Source of the DNA: Acidobacteriota bacterium
Lineage (GTDB): Bacteria > Acidobacteriota > Terriglobia > Bryobacterales > Bryobacteraceae
Assembly (NCBI GenBank): GCA_016178945.1
Contig: JACOSH010000392.1
Location: 1-41,825, forward strand
Direction: 5' to 3'
Length of the DNA: 41,825 bases
Shown here: in pieces, positions 1-15,113 of the stretch
Numbering within the stretch: position 1 is the stretch's first letter
Layout: the number at the start of each line of letters is the position of its first letter
Notes under the pieces: model-generated
What the model was told of the DNA's origin: nothing
What the model saw: only the letters and a program-made list of their open reading frames with translations
Databases searched by the model: none
Made by a program: the position numbers and the translations under genes

Positions 1-488
1 CACAACGCCAGATAGATAGCCGCGCGAACCAGGAAGAAGGGGCGATTCAGCCAGAAACGCTTGAACCACAGGAACGGCTCTTCGGCGCCGCTGCCGTGGC
101 GGGTCCAGGAGTAGAGGGACGGCTGGAACAACAGCACGATCACGATCGCCGCCGCGCCATACGGCAGCACGGCGGTCATCGCCTCGGGGACGCGGCGGAA
201 CGCGGCGCTCCATCCGGCGCCGGTCATGTACTGGAGCGCGACAAAGAACGCGCCCGCCAGGCCGAGTCCCAGCAGGTAGTAGGCGGCCAGCAGCAGATTG
301 GCCCACGCGCGCTCGGGCGCGAGCAGCATGCCGGCCGCAGCCGTGACGCCTCCGGCTACGCAGAACATCTGGAGCAGCCGGACCAGGCGAGCCGGGGGCC
401 GGTAGATGAGATCTCCGCGTCTCAGCGCGGGGCGGCCGTCTCCGGCGCCGGCTTCTGCAGCGCCCGAATATGTAAGATGACTTTCCAT
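1..488 (-). CDS. actF: Alternative complex III membrane subunit ActF (partial, C-terminus off the left edge)
   Basis: This is the N-terminal 162 residues of a polytopic membrane protein, the second large quinol-binding membrane subunit of alternative complex III (quinol:cytochrome c oxidoreductase). The start is an ATG at 488 preceded by GGAGGA six bases upstream. The reading begins M-E-S-H-L-T-Y and passes through R-R-G-D-L-I-Y into hydrophobic helices around residues 38-60, 63-85 and 100-122. It overlaps the end of actE by 67 nt, so an internal ATG at residue 39 is a weaker alternative start. Its place after actABCDE matches the known gene order. The rest of the protein lies outside the window, so completeness cannot be judged. 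Confidence 0.85.
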   Translation of the reverse strand, partial: MESHLTYSGAAEAGAGDGRPALRRGDLIYRPPARLVRLLQMFCVAGGVTAAAGMLLAPERAWANLLLAAYYLLGLGLAGAFFVALQYMTGAGWSAAFRRVPEAMTAVLPYGAAAIVIVLLFQPSLYSWTRHGSGAEEPFLWFKRFWLNRPFFLVRAAIYLAL

Positions 489-1012
489 CGATCCTCCCGC
501 GAAAGCTGCGACGCGTGTGAAGGCATGTTCTTTTGTCCGAAAGTGACAATGTGAAAGATCTGGCCGTCCTGGAGCTCCCGCGTCTTATCCGACGTCACCG
601 GCGGCGGCGCGGGATATCCCTTCATGACCACCGGCCCGTCGCCGTTTCCGGTGGGACCATGGCAAGGCCGGCAGAAGGTGACGTACAGGAATGCGCCGCG
701 CTCGACGGCCTCAGCGCTGGCCGACGTGAACGGATTCCGCAACTCCAGGGCGGCGCGGGCCGCCTCCTCCGGCGAGGCCGTGTAGTGCAGGGGCAGATAC
801 CCTCGGGGGATGGCGCCGGGGACCGGCGCCTGAAGCGTCTTGCCGTCCGCGAAGTTCGGATTCTCGGAGAAGGACTCATAGGGAACGGCCCGGACCATTT
901 CGGGCAAGAACTGGAAATTGGGCGCGGCCGGATCGTTGCGCACGGTCAGATTCAGCCCGGCGAGAACAGCCAGCCCCATCAGCAGCGCGATATTGAGCGG
1001 GGTACGCACCAT
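422..1012 (-). CDS. actE: Alternative complex III monoheme cytochrome c subunit ActE
   Basis: A 196-residue protein with an N-terminal membrane anchor or signal (residues 5-23) and a single haem c motif C-R-P-C-H near residue 114, followed by G-N-G-D-G. A distal Met ligand is probable in the K-N-M-P-S-H segment near residue 162. It is the monohaem cytochrome of alternative complex III, carrying electrons from the complex to soluble carriers or oxidases. Its ATG shares one base with the actD stop (TGATG). Family assignment rests on the cytochrome fold, size and position between the DUF3341 subunit and actF. Confidence 0.9.
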   Translation of the reverse strand: MVRTPLNIALLMGLAVLAGLNLTVRNDPAAPNFQFLPEMVRAVPYESFSENPNFADGKTLQAPVPGAIPRGYLPLHYTASPEEAARAALELRNPFTSASAEAVERGAFLYVTFCRPCHGPTGNGDGPVVMKGYPAPPPVTSDKTRELQDGQIFHIVTFGQKNMPSHASQLSREDRWKVILHIRALQKPAPETAAPR

Positions 1013-1554
1013 CAGTCCTCCACCCTTTCTTCGACGTGCACGGCGTTGTGCTCGTGGAACAACCGGCGCAGACGCGCCGGATCAAAGGCGGCGTCGGTCT
1101 CTTCCAGGACCAGCACGAAGCGGTCGTTGGTCACGGCCGGGTCGAAGATGAACGCTTTTTTGCCCGGCCAGAAACGGCTCACGATGAAGAAAGCGATCAC
1201 GGTGCTGACGCCGGCGAACAGCACCATCACCTCGAAGGTCACGGGCACGAAGGCGGGTAACGAGTTCCAGGGCTTGCCCCCAACGTTGATCGGCCAGGCC
1301 GAGGCGGTAGTCCAGAATTCGAACCACACTTTGAAGGCCGCGCCGAGCACGCCCAGCAGGAAGCAGACCAAAGGCAGGCGCGATGGCTCCAGCCCCATGG
1401 CGCGATCCAGGCCGTGGACCGCGTACGGCGCGAAGACGTCGGCAATCTTGAAACCCGCGCGGCGGACTTCTTGGGTCACGGCGAGGATGTCCTGTTCGTC
1501 CTCGAAGAAACCGACTAGGGTGCGGCGAGTGTTGGATGGGTGGCGGCGGTTCAT
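1012..1554 (-). CDS. actD: Alternative complex III subunit ActD (DUF3341)
   Basis: A 180-residue DUF3341 protein. The start at M-N-R-R-H (1554) overlaps the actC stop as ATGA. A cytoplasmic N-terminal domain contains the typical [10 protein letters not shown] segment and a small alpha/beta part. Two hydrophobic helices follow at about residues 67-88 and 103-125, with W-P-I-N-V-G-G-K between them. ActD is a small membrane subunit of unknown detailed role in alternative complex III. An upstream in-frame start at 1650 would intrude 96 nt into actC and is not needed. Confidence 0.9.
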   Translation of the reverse strand: MNRRHPSNTRRTLVGFFEDEQDILAVTQEVRRAGFKIADVFAPYAVHGLDRAMGLEPSRLPLVCFLLGVLGAAFKVWFEFWTTASAWPINVGGKPWNSLPAFVPVTFEVMVLFAGVSTVIAFFIVSRFWPGKKAFIFDPAVTNDRFVLVLEETDAAFDPARLRRLFHEHNAVHVEERVED

Positions 1555-2924
1555 GAGCGGCCTCCCGGGCGGCTCCGGCCATAGCTCAGCACGCCCTTGA
1601 CCTCGCTGATGGCGATCACCGGGATATAGCGGCAGAACAGCAGGAAGCAACTGAAGAACAGCCCGAAGCTGCCGATCAGCGTGGCGATCTCGATCGAGGT
1701 GGGCGCGTAGCTCGACCAGCTAGATGGAAGATAGTCCCGGTGCAACGAGGTGACCACGATGACAAAGCGCTCGAACCACATCCCGATATTGACGAAAACG
1801 GTGATCGCGAAGACCAGCGCCAGGTTGCCGCGCAGGCGCTTGGACCAGAACATCTGGGGCGCGAGCACGTTACAGACCACCATCACCCAGTAGCTCCATC
1901 CCATGGGTCCCAGTGCGCGGTTGATGAAAGCGAAGCGCTCGTAGCGGTTCCCGGAGTAGGCGGCCGTAAAGAACTCGGTGAGATACGCCAGACCGACCAT
2001 CATCGACGTGACAAGAATCAGCTTGCACATCTTGTCCACGTGATCGACCGTGATGTATTGCTCCAGCCGCATCGCCTTGCGAACCACCAGCATGAGGGTC
2101 AGGACCATCGACATCCCGGAGAAGATCGCGCCGGCCACAAAGTAGGGCGGCAGGATGGTGGTGTGCCATCCGGGAATCACCGAGGTGGCGAAGTCCCAAC
2201 TGACGATGGTGTGGACCGACACCACCAGCGGCGTCGCCAGCCCAGCCAGCAGCTTGTAGACGGTCTCATAGTGGAGCCAGGTGCGATAGGAGCCGTCCCA
2301 ACCCAGGCAGAAAAAGCTTGTGATCGAGCGCCGGAAACCGGGCCGCGCCCGGTCGCGAATGGTGGCCAGATCGGGCAGCAGCCCCATATACCAGAAGACC
2401 AGGGAGATCGTGAAGTAGGTCGAAATCGCGAAGAAATCCCAGACCAGCGGCGACCGGAAGTTGATCCACAGAGAGCCGCGCGAGTTCGGGTAGGGGAACA
2501 TCCAAAAAGCCAGCCAGGGCCGCCCCATGTGAATCAAGGGAAAGATGCCGGCGCACATTACGGCGAAGATGGTCATGGCCTCCGCCGAACGGTTCACCGA
2601 CGTTCGCCAGCTCTGGCGAAACAGAAACAGAATCGCGGAGATGAGCGTGCCGGCGTGGCCGATGCCGATCCAGAAGACGAAATTGGTGATGTCGAAGGCC
2701 CAGCCGACGGTGCGGTTCAGACCCCAGGTTCCGATGCCCGTGGTGAGCAGGTGATAAACAGCCGCCACTCCAGCGAGGAGAGCGGTGAGCGCGGCCAGGA
2801 AGGCTCCCCACCACAGGGCCGACGGCTTCCGCTCCATCGAGGCGCAGACGTCTTCCGTCACCCGGGACAACGATTTGTCCCCTTCAATCAGCGGACGGCG
2901 CAGAACGGAATAGACGGTTGCCAT
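1551..2924 (-). CDS. actC: Alternative complex III NrfD-like membrane subunit ActC
   Basis: A 457-residue polytopic protein of the NrfD/PsrC family with about ten transmembrane helices. It is the main quinol-oxidising membrane subunit of alternative complex III and pairs with the iron-sulfur domain of ActB. Visible landmarks include the N-terminal [12 protein letters not shown] tail on the cytoplasmic side, the segment [19 protein letters not shown], and repeated N-x-x-P-L/W-D-F-F motifs. It starts 10 nt after actB and its stop overlaps the actD start. Length and order agree with known act clusters. Confidence 0.93.
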   Translation of the reverse strand: MATVYSVLRRPLIEGDKSLSRVTEDVCASMERKPSALWWGAFLAALTALLAGVAAVYHLLTTGIGTWGLNRTVGWAFDITNFVFWIGIGHAGTLISAILFLFRQSWRTSVNRSAEAMTIFAVMCAGIFPLIHMGRPWLAFWMFPYPNSRGSLWINFRSPLVWDFFAISTYFTISLVFWYMGLLPDLATIRDRARPGFRRSITSFFCLGWDGSYRTWLHYETVYKLLAGLATPLVVSVHTIVSWDFATSVIPGWHTTILPPYFVAGAIFSGMSMVLTLMLVVRKAMRLEQYITVDHVDKMCKLILVTSMMVGLAYLTEFFTAAYSGNRYERFAFINRALGPMGWSYWVMVVCNVLAPQMFWSKRLRGNLALVFAITVFVNIGMWFERFVIVVTSLHRDYLPSSWSSYAPTSIEIATLIGSFGLFFSCFLLFCRYIPVIAISEVKGVLSYGRSRPGGRS

Positions 2925-2934
2925 GATTCTCTCT

Positions 2935-5877
2935 CTACGTGTCCCGGTTTCGCACCAGCGCCAGGTACCCGATGGACGGAAGCACGTTCAGATCCTCCAG
3001 CACGTGATAGCGGCGCGGGCTTTCCAGAAGTTTCGATATGCGGCTCTCCGGATCGTTCATGTCCCCGAACACGATCGCGCCCGCGGGACAGGTCTGCTGG
3101 CAGGCGGTCCGGATATCGCCATCCTCGATCTCCTCGCCGCGCCGCCTGGCCTCGATGCGCGCCTCCTGGATGCGCTGAATGCAGAAACTGCACTTCTCCA
3201 TGACGCCGCGCGAGCGCACCGTGACATCCGGGTTGAGCACCATGTTCTGGAGCTTGTCCTCGTGCGGATAGTCGAACCAGTTGAAGCGCCGCACCTTGTA
3301 CGGGCAGTTGTTGGCGCAGTAGCGGGTGCCGACGCAGCGGTTGTAGACCTGCTGGTTGAGGCCGTCGGCGCTATGCACGGTGGCCAACACCGGGCAGACC
3401 GTCTCGCAGGGAGCGTGCTCGCAGTGCTGGCACAACATGGGCTGGTGAGCGACAGTAAGCGAGTCTCCCTCGCCCGAGTAGTACCGGTCGAGCCGGATCC
3501 AGTGCATCTCGCGCTGGCGGCGCACCTCGTCCTTGCCGACCACCGGGACGTTGTTCTCCACCTGGCAGGCGATCACGCAGGCCGAGCAGCCGGTGCAGGC
3601 GGTAAGGTCGATGGCCATGCCCCAGCGCTGCCCGGGAACCGCATGGTCGGGGGGCCAGAGGTCGGCGGCGTGCCCGGTCTCCGGCCCCCGCCGGCGGGCT
3701 TCTTCCAGCGTGCGCTCCTCGATCACCGGCCGCCGCTCCCCGCCCAGCTCCTTTGGAACGTGGATATTGTGATGATGCTGGGTGGCGGCCAGCTCCTGGC
3801 GGCGTCCGGTCTTGCCGATTTTGTCGCAAACGGCGCTATAGCGCAGCGTGGAGCCGGAGAAGGCCAACAGCGGAGAGGCCGCCTTGCCTACGTAGCCATC
3901 CTCGCCCACGCTGAGCCGGCGGTGCAGCCAGGCTGGGCCAATCTTGGCGAATCGCTGCGTCTCTTTCCGCCCGTAGCCCAGCGCAATGGCCACCACGCGG
4001 TCATGCTGCCCCGGCTGAATCAGCGCCGGCAGCTCCAGCGTCTTGCCCCGCGCTTCGAGCCGGACGACATCGCCATCGGAGACGCCCAGATTGGCTGCCG
4101 CCGTGGGCGACAGGCAGGCATAGTTGTCCCAAGTCACCTTGGTTATCGGATCGGGCAGTTCCTGGAGCCATGGATTATAGGCGTGCCGCCCATCGAGCAT
4201 TCCGGCCTTGGGATAGAGAACCAGCTCAAAGGCCGCTCTTGCTGGCGGCTTCCGCTCCACCGCGACCATCGAGAACGGGCGGATCGCGGTCCGCGCCGGG
4301 GCGACCTCGACACAACCGTCGTGGACTGCCTTGTCCGACCAGGTCTGGAAGGATTTCTCTTGGGTCTGGCGCGGGAACACCGAGGCTTGCCAGCTTTCGC
4401 GCGACAGATCGTAGGCGGATTTCCGAATCCCCTGCCAGGCAGCCAGGCTTTCCAGCACGGAGCGGGTGTCGCCCAGCGGGCGGATCACCGGCTGCGTCAG
4501 GCTGAGGACTCCGCTAACCGGTTCGGCGTCGCCCCAGGACTCCAGGTAGTGATGGTCCGGACAAACGTAGCGCGACACGCTGGCGGTTTCATCCAGCCGC
4601 TCGGCGAAGCTCACGGCCAGCGGGACCTTCTGGATCGCCCGGGCCAGCGCTTCCCCGTCCGGAAGATCGTAGACGGGATTGACGCCGTACACAAACAGCG
4701 CGGCCACCTGGCCCTCCCGCAGCTCGCCGATCAGGCCTTCAAGCTGCCGGTCGTTGCCCTGGCGCTGGGCGGATGGGCGGTCCAGATCGAGCGTTGCGCC
4801 GTAGTTGCCGAGCGTGTGGTTCAGATAGTTGACCAGGACCTGGGTCGTCACGTCCTGGCTGCCGGAGACCACCAGGCTGCGGCCGCGCGCATTCCACAGC
4901 CGGTCCGCGAGCGGTTCCAGGGGCGCCGGGGGCGGTCCCAGCGGGCCCAGATCCAGCGCGGCGCCCGCTTTCATGGCGATGAGCGCGGCCAGGTGGGCCA
5001 CCACGGTCTCGAGCTCGGACGGAGCGACTCGGATTCGCCGATCCGCTTTGCTACCGGTGATCGAGAGGCGCGGCTCGAACTGGATGTGGTAGGAGAACCT
5101 GGCCGGCTCGCCTTCCAAAGACCGCCCGGCCGCGTAGCCCGCCGTGAACTCCACCGGGCTGATCCAGGTTCCCAGGAAATCGGCGTCGAAGCCGGCAATC
5201 ACTTCGGCCCGCTCGAAGCGGTAATGCGGAAGAACACGCGCACCGTGCGTCGCCTGGTGCGCGTCCAGAATCGCCGAACAGGAGAGCGGGTCGTAGACCA
5301 CGTGGCGCGCGCCGGGAAAGCCCTGGAGGAACCGGTCGATCATGTGGCGCAGCGTGGGGCTCAAAATCGCCGGCGAGAGGAAGCGGACCGCTTTGCGATC
5401 GCGGCGGAATGCGTCTAGCTCCGCGGTGATCTCGCGATCCACTTCCTCCCAGCCGGCCTGGGTCCCTCCTCTCAGGGGACTCTTCAGGCGCAAACTATCG
5501 TACAGTCCGAGAATCGAGGCCTGCCCTACGGCGCACAGGGCGCCGCGTGACAGGGCATGTTGCGGGTTGCCTTCCAATTTCACCGGCCGCCCGTCGCGAA
5601 CCTTCACCAGCAGCCCGCAACCGGCGCTGCACGCCCCGCACGTGGACGCATAGTGATAGGCGACGCCCGGCGTGATCTCCTCGGGTTTGTTCAGGTGGGG
5701 AATGGCCTTCTCGACCGGAGCGCGGCTGCAGCCGGCCAGCATCGCCCCGGCGAAGCTGAACCCAGCGGCCTTCAGGAAGCCGCGGCGGCCGAAGCCGTGG
5801 CTGCCGATTTGCAACAGCTCCGGGAACTCGTCCTGCTCGCTGCTCGGTTCGTTCAGGCTCTTCCAGTATTCGGTCAT
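2935..5877 (-). CDS. actB: Alternative complex III molybdopterin-like/Fe-S subunit ActB
   Basis: A 980-residue fusion of a molybdopterin-oxidoreductase-like domain and a C-terminal four-cluster ferredoxin domain. The start at M-T-E-Y-W (5877) has GAGGAGG eight bases upstream; a longer form from 5913 would run into actA. A twin-arginine signal (R-R-G-F-L-K, residues 31-36) is followed by a lipobox L-A-G-C (Cys50), so it is probably an exported lipoprotein. The N-terminal domain begins C-G-A-C-S-A-G-C. The C-terminal domain shows [27 protein letters not shown] and C-Q-Q-T-C-P. In this family the first domain is known to lack a molybdenum cofactor. Confidence 0.95.
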   Translation of the reverse strand: MTEYWKSLNEPSSEQDEFPELLQIGSHGFGRRGFLKAAGFSFAGAMLAGCSRAPVEKAIPHLNKPEEITPGVAYHYASTCGACSAGCGLLVKVRDGRPVKLEGNPQHALSRGALCAVGQASILGLYDSLRLKSPLRGGTQAGWEEVDREITAELDAFRRDRKAVRFLSPAILSPTLRHMIDRFLQGFPGARHVVYDPLSCSAILDAHQATHGARVLPHYRFERAEVIAGFDADFLGTWISPVEFTAGYAAGRSLEGEPARFSYHIQFEPRLSITGSKADRRIRVAPSELETVVAHLAALIAMKAGAALDLGPLGPPPAPLEPLADRLWNARGRSLVVSGSQDVTTQVLVNYLNHTLGNYGATLDLDRPSAQRQGNDRQLEGLIGELREGQVAALFVYGVNPVYDLPDGEALARAIQKVPLAVSFAERLDETASVSRYVCPDHHYLESWGDAEPVSGVLSLTQPVIRPLGDTRSVLESLAAWQGIRKSAYDLSRESWQASVFPRQTQEKSFQTWSDKAVHDGCVEVAPARTAIRPFSMVAVERKPPARAAFELVLYPKAGMLDGRHAYNPWLQELPDPITKVTWDNYACLSPTAAANLGVSDGDVVRLEARGKTLELPALIQPGQHDRVVAIALGYGRKETQRFAKIGPAWLHRRLSVGEDGYVGKAASPLLAFSGSTLRYSAVCDKIGKTGRRQELAATQHHHNIHVPKELGGERRPVIEERTLEEARRRGPETGHAADLWPPDHAVPGQRWGMAIDLTACTGCSACVIACQVENNVPVVGKDEVRRQREMHWIRLDRYYSGEGDSLTVAHQPMLCQHCEHAPCETVCPVLATVHSADGLNQQVYNRCVGTRYCANNCPYKVRRFNWFDYPHEDKLQNMVLNPDVTVRSRGVMEKCSFCIQRIQEARIEARRRGEEIEDGDIRTACQQTCPAGAIVFGDMNDPESRISKLLESPRRYHVLEDLNVLPSIGYLALVRNRDT

Positions 5878-5887
5878 CAGAGCCTCC

Positions 5888-6541
5888 TCAGTAGTGGCAG
5901 GTCTGGCAGTCAATCGACGCCTGCACCGGTTTGCCGGCCACTCCCGTGCGATTTACGTCGCGATGACAGTTGACGCACCAGCCCATGCTCAAGTCCTCGG
6001 CCTGACGCATCCGCTCCATGGTCGTGACCTGCCCGTGGCATTGCTGGCATTCCACGCCCACCCCGACGTGCGCGCGATGATCGAAATAGGCGAAGTCGGG
6101 CAGTTTGTGAATCCGCACCCAGGCGACCGGTTTCTGCTCCTTGGCCGGGTCGCGCTCCAGATTCTCATTGAGCCCCAGCGCGTCATAGAGCTTCTGCAAC
6201 TCCGATGACACCAGCCGCCGCGGCGGCCGCTTCTCCTTCTGCGCCACATCGTCCTCGGCGTGCATGGCCCCCAGCGTGGCGGTGACAAACTTATGGCAGT
6301 TCATGCAGATGTTGGCCGACGGGATCCCCGCGTGCCGGCTCAGCTCGGCCCCTGAGTGGCAATACAAGCATGCGATCTGCAATTCGCCGGCGTGCAAACG
6401 GTGAGAGTAGGCGATGGGCTGCACCGGCTCGTAGCCCTGCTGGTTCCCGGGCAGGCGAAACGCGCCCACTTTGCCGAACAGCATGAAGAAGCTGAACCCG
6501 AGTCCCACCACCAGCACCCAGGTAACCACGCGCTGGTTCAT
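5888..6541 (-). CDS. actA: Alternative complex III pentahaem cytochrome c subunit ActA
   Basis: A 217-residue protein starting M-N-Q-R-V with one N-terminal membrane anchor (about residues 6-24). Five haem c motifs are visible: C-L-Y-C-H, C-M-N-C-H, C-Q-Q-C-H, C-V-N-C-H and the C-terminal C-Q-T-C-H, which ends two codons before the stop. This is the pentahaem subunit of alternative complex III. Its ATG overlaps the narK stop as ATGA (6541-6538), so it is translationally coupled to the nitrate transporter gene. A longer frame reaching to 7159 is only an upstream extension through narK. Confidence 0.95.
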   Translation of the reverse strand: MNQRVVTWVLVVGLGFSFFMLFGKVGAFRLPGNQQGYEPVQPIAYSHRLHAGELQIACLYCHSGAELSRHAGIPSANICMNCHKFVTATLGAMHAEDDVAQKEKRPPRRLVSSELQKLYDALGLNENLERDPAKEQKPVAWVRIHKLPDFAYFDHRAHVGVGVECQQCHGQVTTMERMRQAEDLSMGWCVNCHRDVNRTGVAGKPVQASIDCQTCHY

Positions 6542-7878
6542 TTCAGAACTCCCCCGTTGTCCGGCTGCTCCCGCGCGGGCCGGGCGGCAGGCTCCAGGGG
6601 CATCTCCCGGGTGTATTTCAGGATCCAGGCCATGGAAAGCGAGAACAGCGCCAGAAAAATGAAGACCACGAAGCCGATCGCATAGCCGCGCTGTCCCAGA
6701 TCGCGCACCGCGAATCCAAGCACCGGGGGAATGAAGAATCCTCCCAGCGCCCCCAGACCTCCGACCCAGCCGGCGCCGCCGCCCACCGCCTGCGGGATCT
6801 CTTGAGGAACCAGCTTGAAGACCGCCGCGTTGCAGACTCCCATTCCAAACGCCATCAGAACCACTCCGGGGACGGCCAGCTCGAACTGCGTGGTGGTCGT
6901 CATCACCATTGCGCCGAAAAGCATGACGAGCAGCGCCAGGATGGCCGTGTTCTCCCCGCCTTCCCGCAATTCGTCCGACAGGATGCCGCCGACGATCCGG
7001 ATCACCGAAGTGAGAACCGAATAGAGAGCGGTGAGCAAACCCGCGGTGATGGCGCTGACCGCGAAGAAGGATTTCCAGTAGATCGGGAACCAGGCCGTCA
7101 GCGCGATAAACCCTCCGAAAGTGGTGAAGTAAATCCACACCAGCGCCCAGGTTCTCCACACCCGCGCCGAGATCCGCAAGCTGTCGGTCAGACTGCCTTT
7201 CGGAAATAGCCCCTGTCCCCTCTCTCGCGCCATTTCACGGGCCTTTTCCGGAGGCTGGCCCTGCTCGAGGAACTGGAAGTACCAGGCGTTGCGGCCGAAC
7301 ATCGCATAGAGCGCCGTCCCGGCCGACAGGAAAATGAGCCAGGCCAGATAGGACCCAGCCAGTCCCAGACCGGCCAGGGCGAAGGGCAGCAGCAGGGAAA
7401 ACAATCCAGGCGCCAGGTTGCCGGCCCCCGCATACACCGCCAGCGCCTTGCCTTGTTTGCCCTGCGGAAACCAGTAGGAAACCTGGCTGACGCCAACCGA
7501 AAACGTGGCGATCCCGCAACCGCAGAACAGGCCCAGCAGCAACAGAAGCGGATAGAGGCCCGCGGACAGGTGCTGCGGGTAGAGCAGATTCACCACCAGG
7601 TAAAGACCCAGCATGCCCGCCACAGAAAGGGCTAACAGGATCAAGAAGGGCTTGCGCCCGCCCGTGGTGTCCACCCAGGCGGAGAACGGGATTCTCAGCA
7701 GCGCCCCGGAAAGCGCGGGCATGGCCACCAGGAACCCGATCAGCATAGGGCTCAGATGCATGACCTCCTGAAAGCGGCTAGCCGTGGAACCGAACAACGC
7801 AACCGACGCGAAGCCGACGAAGAACCCCAGCGTGGCGCCCGCCAGCCCCTGCCGGGGCGTGCCTTTGATCTCACCCAC
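6538..7878 (-). CDS. narK: NarK-type nitrate/nitrite transporter (MFS)
   Basis: A 446-residue, twelve-helix major facilitator protein. Two glycine-rich nitrate-signature segments are present, G-A-G-N-L-A-P-G around residue 146 and G-W-V-G-G-L-G-A-L-G-G-F in the second half. It would import nitrate and/or exchange it for nitrite at the cytoplasmic membrane to feed the cytoplasmic NarG active site. The start is GTG with a strong AAGGAGGG upstream. It follows narI by 18 nt and its stop overlaps actA. Whether it is the proton-coupled or antiport type cannot be decided from sequence alone. Confidence 0.93.
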   Translation of the reverse strand: MGEIKGTPRQGLAGATLGFFVGFASVALFGSTASRFQEVMHLSPMLIGFLVAMPALSGALLRIPFSAWVDTTGGRKPFLILLALSVAGMLGLYLVVNLLYPQHLSAGLYPLLLLLGLFCGCGIATFSVGVSQVSYWFPQGKQGKALAVYAGAGNLAPGLFSLLLPFALAGLGLAGSYLAWLIFLSAGTALYAMFGRNAWYFQFLEQGQPPEKAREMARERGQGLFPKGSLTDSLRISARVWRTWALVWIYFTTFGGFIALTAWFPIYWKSFFAVSAITAGLLTALYSVLTSVIRIVGGILSDELREGGENTAILALLVMLFGAMVMTTTTQFELAVPGVVLMAFGMGVCNAAVFKLVPQEIPQAVGGGAGWVGGLGALGGFFIPPVLGFAVRDLGQRGYAIGFVVFIFLALFSLSMAWILKYTREMPLEPAARPAREQPDNGGVLK

Positions 7879-7896
7879 TGCTTCACCCTCCTTTTC

Positions 7897-8589
7897 CTAG
7901 GCGCCGGCCCGTCTATACCAGCGCACCACCTGCGGTTTCCGCCACAAATACGGGTTCGGCACGACCAGAATGTGCACCAACCGGGTGAACGGGAAGAACC
8001 CGATCAGCGCGTACGCGTTGACGATGTGTACCTTCACGGCCAGCGGCATGGCCGCGATCGATTGGATCTCCGGATTCAGCTTGAGCAGCGACCACAAATA
8101 TGGGGTGGCGGTGGCGGCAAACCAGGATGAGCCCCAGGGGTGGAACAGGGCGACCCAGATCCCGCTCACCACTTGGATTACCAGCAGGACGAAGACCACC
8201 CAATCCGAAGTCGTGGTCACGCGCCGGATCTTGGATTCCGAAAGACGCCGCGCGATGGCCGCGCATAATCCCACCAGCGTCAGGAGCGCGAAGATCAGTC
8301 CCGACACCTCCAGGAAGTAGAGCCGCAGCGGGACGCTGTTGAACAGCAGGACCTCTCGGGGAATCAGAAAGCCCAGGATGTGCCCGGTCAACACCGCCAG
8401 GATTCCGTAGTGGAAGGGCACCAGTCCCCAGAAGTGCTGCTGGTTCTCCAGGAACTGCGACGACAGGCTGGAGTAGCTGAACGACTGCATCCGGTAGCGC
8501 TGGATCGTCACCAGGAAGAACGTAAAGAAAGCCATGTACGGGAAGACCGCGAACAGCAGTTCATCCAGGTAGTGTGGAGAGCCATTCAT
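7897..8589 (-). CDS. narI: Respiratory nitrate reductase gamma subunit NarI
   Basis: A 230-residue membrane cytochrome b with five predicted helices. It oxidises quinol and passes electrons through two haems b to NarH. Candidate haem ligands are His60, His70, His188 and His206; the 10- and 18-residue spacings equal those of the E. coli ligands (56/66 and 187/205). The start M-N-G-S-P at 8589 overlaps the narJ stop (ATGA). The C-terminus ends R-K-P-Q-V-V-R-W-Y-R-R-A, typical of the cytoplasmic tail. Confidence 0.95.
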   Translation of the reverse strand: MNGSPHYLDELLFAVFPYMAFFTFFLVTIQRYRMQSFSYSSLSSQFLENQQHFWGLVPFHYGILAVLTGHILGFLIPREVLLFNSVPLRLYFLEVSGLIFALLTLVGLCAAIARRLSESKIRRVTTTSDWVVFVLLVIQVVSGIWVALFHPWGSSWFAATATPYLWSLLKLNPEIQSIAAMPLAVKVHIVNAYALIGFFPFTRLVHILVVPNPYLWRKPQVVRWYRRAGA

Positions 8590-9124
8590 TGCTCGACTCC
8601 TTCCAAGATGGGAAACAGGTTCATCTCCGGCTTCCGCTCGCCCGGGGGAAGGCCCGTTTGATGGCACAACTCGGTGCGAATCGCCTGCAGCAGGAACTCA
8701 TAGGGATTCCCCTTTCCCTGGAGGCCGGCGAGCATCTTCTCCACCGCCGGCAGGACAAGTTGGGCCGCGAATTGGGCCGCCTCGGTGGGTGTCATCCGCG
8801 CCAGAACCATCAGGACCTGGGTGAGGTGGTCCGGCAGCTCGGCCGACTCGGCCAACTCGAACCGGCGCAGTTGCTGCCGCATGGTCACCAGGAAGCGGCC
8901 GCGCTCGTAGTTCTCGCCGTAAAGCTGCCAGCCGGCTTCGAGCGAGCAGAGCGGATTGATGTCGAAGGTGCGGGTGTAGAGTTCCTCGCGCTCCTCGACG
9001 TGGAGAGCCAGGACGGGCTTGGCGAACTCTCCCAGCAAACGCGCGGTCTCCGGATTCTCCGCCAGCGGGATCTTCAGCGGACCCAGCGGGTAATCCAACA
9101 AAGCGGCCAGATCGTCGTACAGCA

Positions 9125-9125
<1 letters not shown>
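8586..9125 (-). CDS. narJ: Nitrate reductase molybdenum cofactor assembly chaperone NarJ
   Basis: A 179-residue all-helical protein of the NarJ/TorD chaperone family. The N-terminal D-D-L-A-A-L-L-D-Y-P segment and the Y-T-R-T-F-D-I-N-P-L-C-S-L-E core motif are characteristic. It is a cytoplasmic private chaperone that binds apo-NarG and assists cofactor insertion and membrane attachment; it is not part of the final enzyme. The ATG shares one base with the narH stop and the stop overlaps narI. Confidence 0.93.
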
Positions 9126-10615
<1,490 letters not shown>

Positions 10616-10631
10616 CGCGATTCTCCTTTCC

Positions 10632-14279
<3,648 letters not shown>

Positions 14280-14282
14280 CCA

Positions 14283-15113
14283 TCACCTCGTCAATTCCAT
14301 CCCCCGAACCAAGGGGCGGCGCACCGCCCGGAACCGTCTCTTCCACGCCGCGTCGCAGGCCGCCAGCCCGATCACCGCCCCGCCCAACGCCAGGAAAAAG
14401 AAGTTGAGCAGCGCCACGGAATCGTCCTGCCCGCCGCGCTTGGCCGAGTCCTCGAACAGGGCCACCAGCAGCAGGGCCTCGTTGGCGTCCAGCGGGTGCT
14501 TGCGAAAGATGGGCTGCATGGTGGGCGTGGCCGGCGCAAACAACCAAGACGCCAGGTTCTTGCGTCCTTCCAGGCGTTCGAAGACCCGGGTCAAATCCGG
14601 CGCCAGCCGGCCGCCGCCGAGCCCTCCCAGGTCCTTCATGGTGTGGCAGGAGATACAGGGCGGCCCCCCGTTGAGCAGCTTCCGGGTTCCCCGGAACATT
14701 CGCCGGCCCTGCTCGATGTCCTCTCCGGTGAACGGGCGGTCGCTGATCTGCAGGCCGATGAACTGCGATTTTTCCAGCTTGGATTCGGCCTCGATCAGGC
14801 CCAGCAGCGCTTCGGCGCGCGCTTTGTTCATCCCCTGGACGGTGGGCATCACCACGCCGCGCGCCTGCTGCTGGAGCTGGAGCGCATAAGCGTCCCCGCT
14901 GTTGATCATTCCCTGGGGATTCATCAGGAATCGCGTCAGCCAGGCGGGGTCCTTCCGCTGGCCCACGTCCTTGAGGTCGGGCCCGGTGAGGCGCCCGCCG
15001 CCGATGGTGTGACAGCTTACGCAGTTCTGACGAAAGAACTCGGCCGCCTCCTGCGCGCCTCCCAGCGCCGGGAGAATCGCGGCGACCAGTAGCCGGACAT
15101 TGAACCGATTCAT
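14283..15113 (-). CDS. narC: Membrane-anchored dihaem cytochrome c upstream of narG (NarC-like)
   Basis: A 276-residue protein with an N-terminal signal (residues 6-20), two cytochrome c domains with haem motifs C-V-S-C-H (31-35) and C-I-S-C-H (153-157), and a C-terminal membrane helix (about 233-254) ending in a basic tail. Gene order narC-G-H-J-I-K resembles the Thermus nar cluster, where NarC is a dihaem cytochrome associated with the nitrate reductase. Function by analogy: electron exchange between periplasmic cytochromes and NarI or complex III. Its ATG overlaps the stop of the upstream regulator gene (ATGA). The symbol reflects position as much as similarity. Confidence 0.8.
   Translation of the reverse strand: MNRFNVRLLVAAILPALGGAQEAAEFFRQNCVSCHTIGGGRLTGPDLKDVGQRKDPAWLTRFLMNPQGMINSGDAYALQLQQQARGVVMPTVQGMNKARAEALLGLIEAESKLEKSQFIGLQISDRPFTGEDIEQGRRMFRGTRKLLNGGPPCISCHTMKDLGGLGGGRLAPDLTRVFERLEGRKNLASWLFAPATPTMQPIFRKHPLDANEALLLVALFEDSAKRGGQDDSVALLNFFFLALGGAVIGLAACDAAWKRRFRAVRRPLVRGMELTR

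Noticed and set aside
2923-5418. 831-codon plus-strand open frame opposite actB
   Set aside because: Antisense to actB, which has clear Fe-S motifs; composition is shadow-like.
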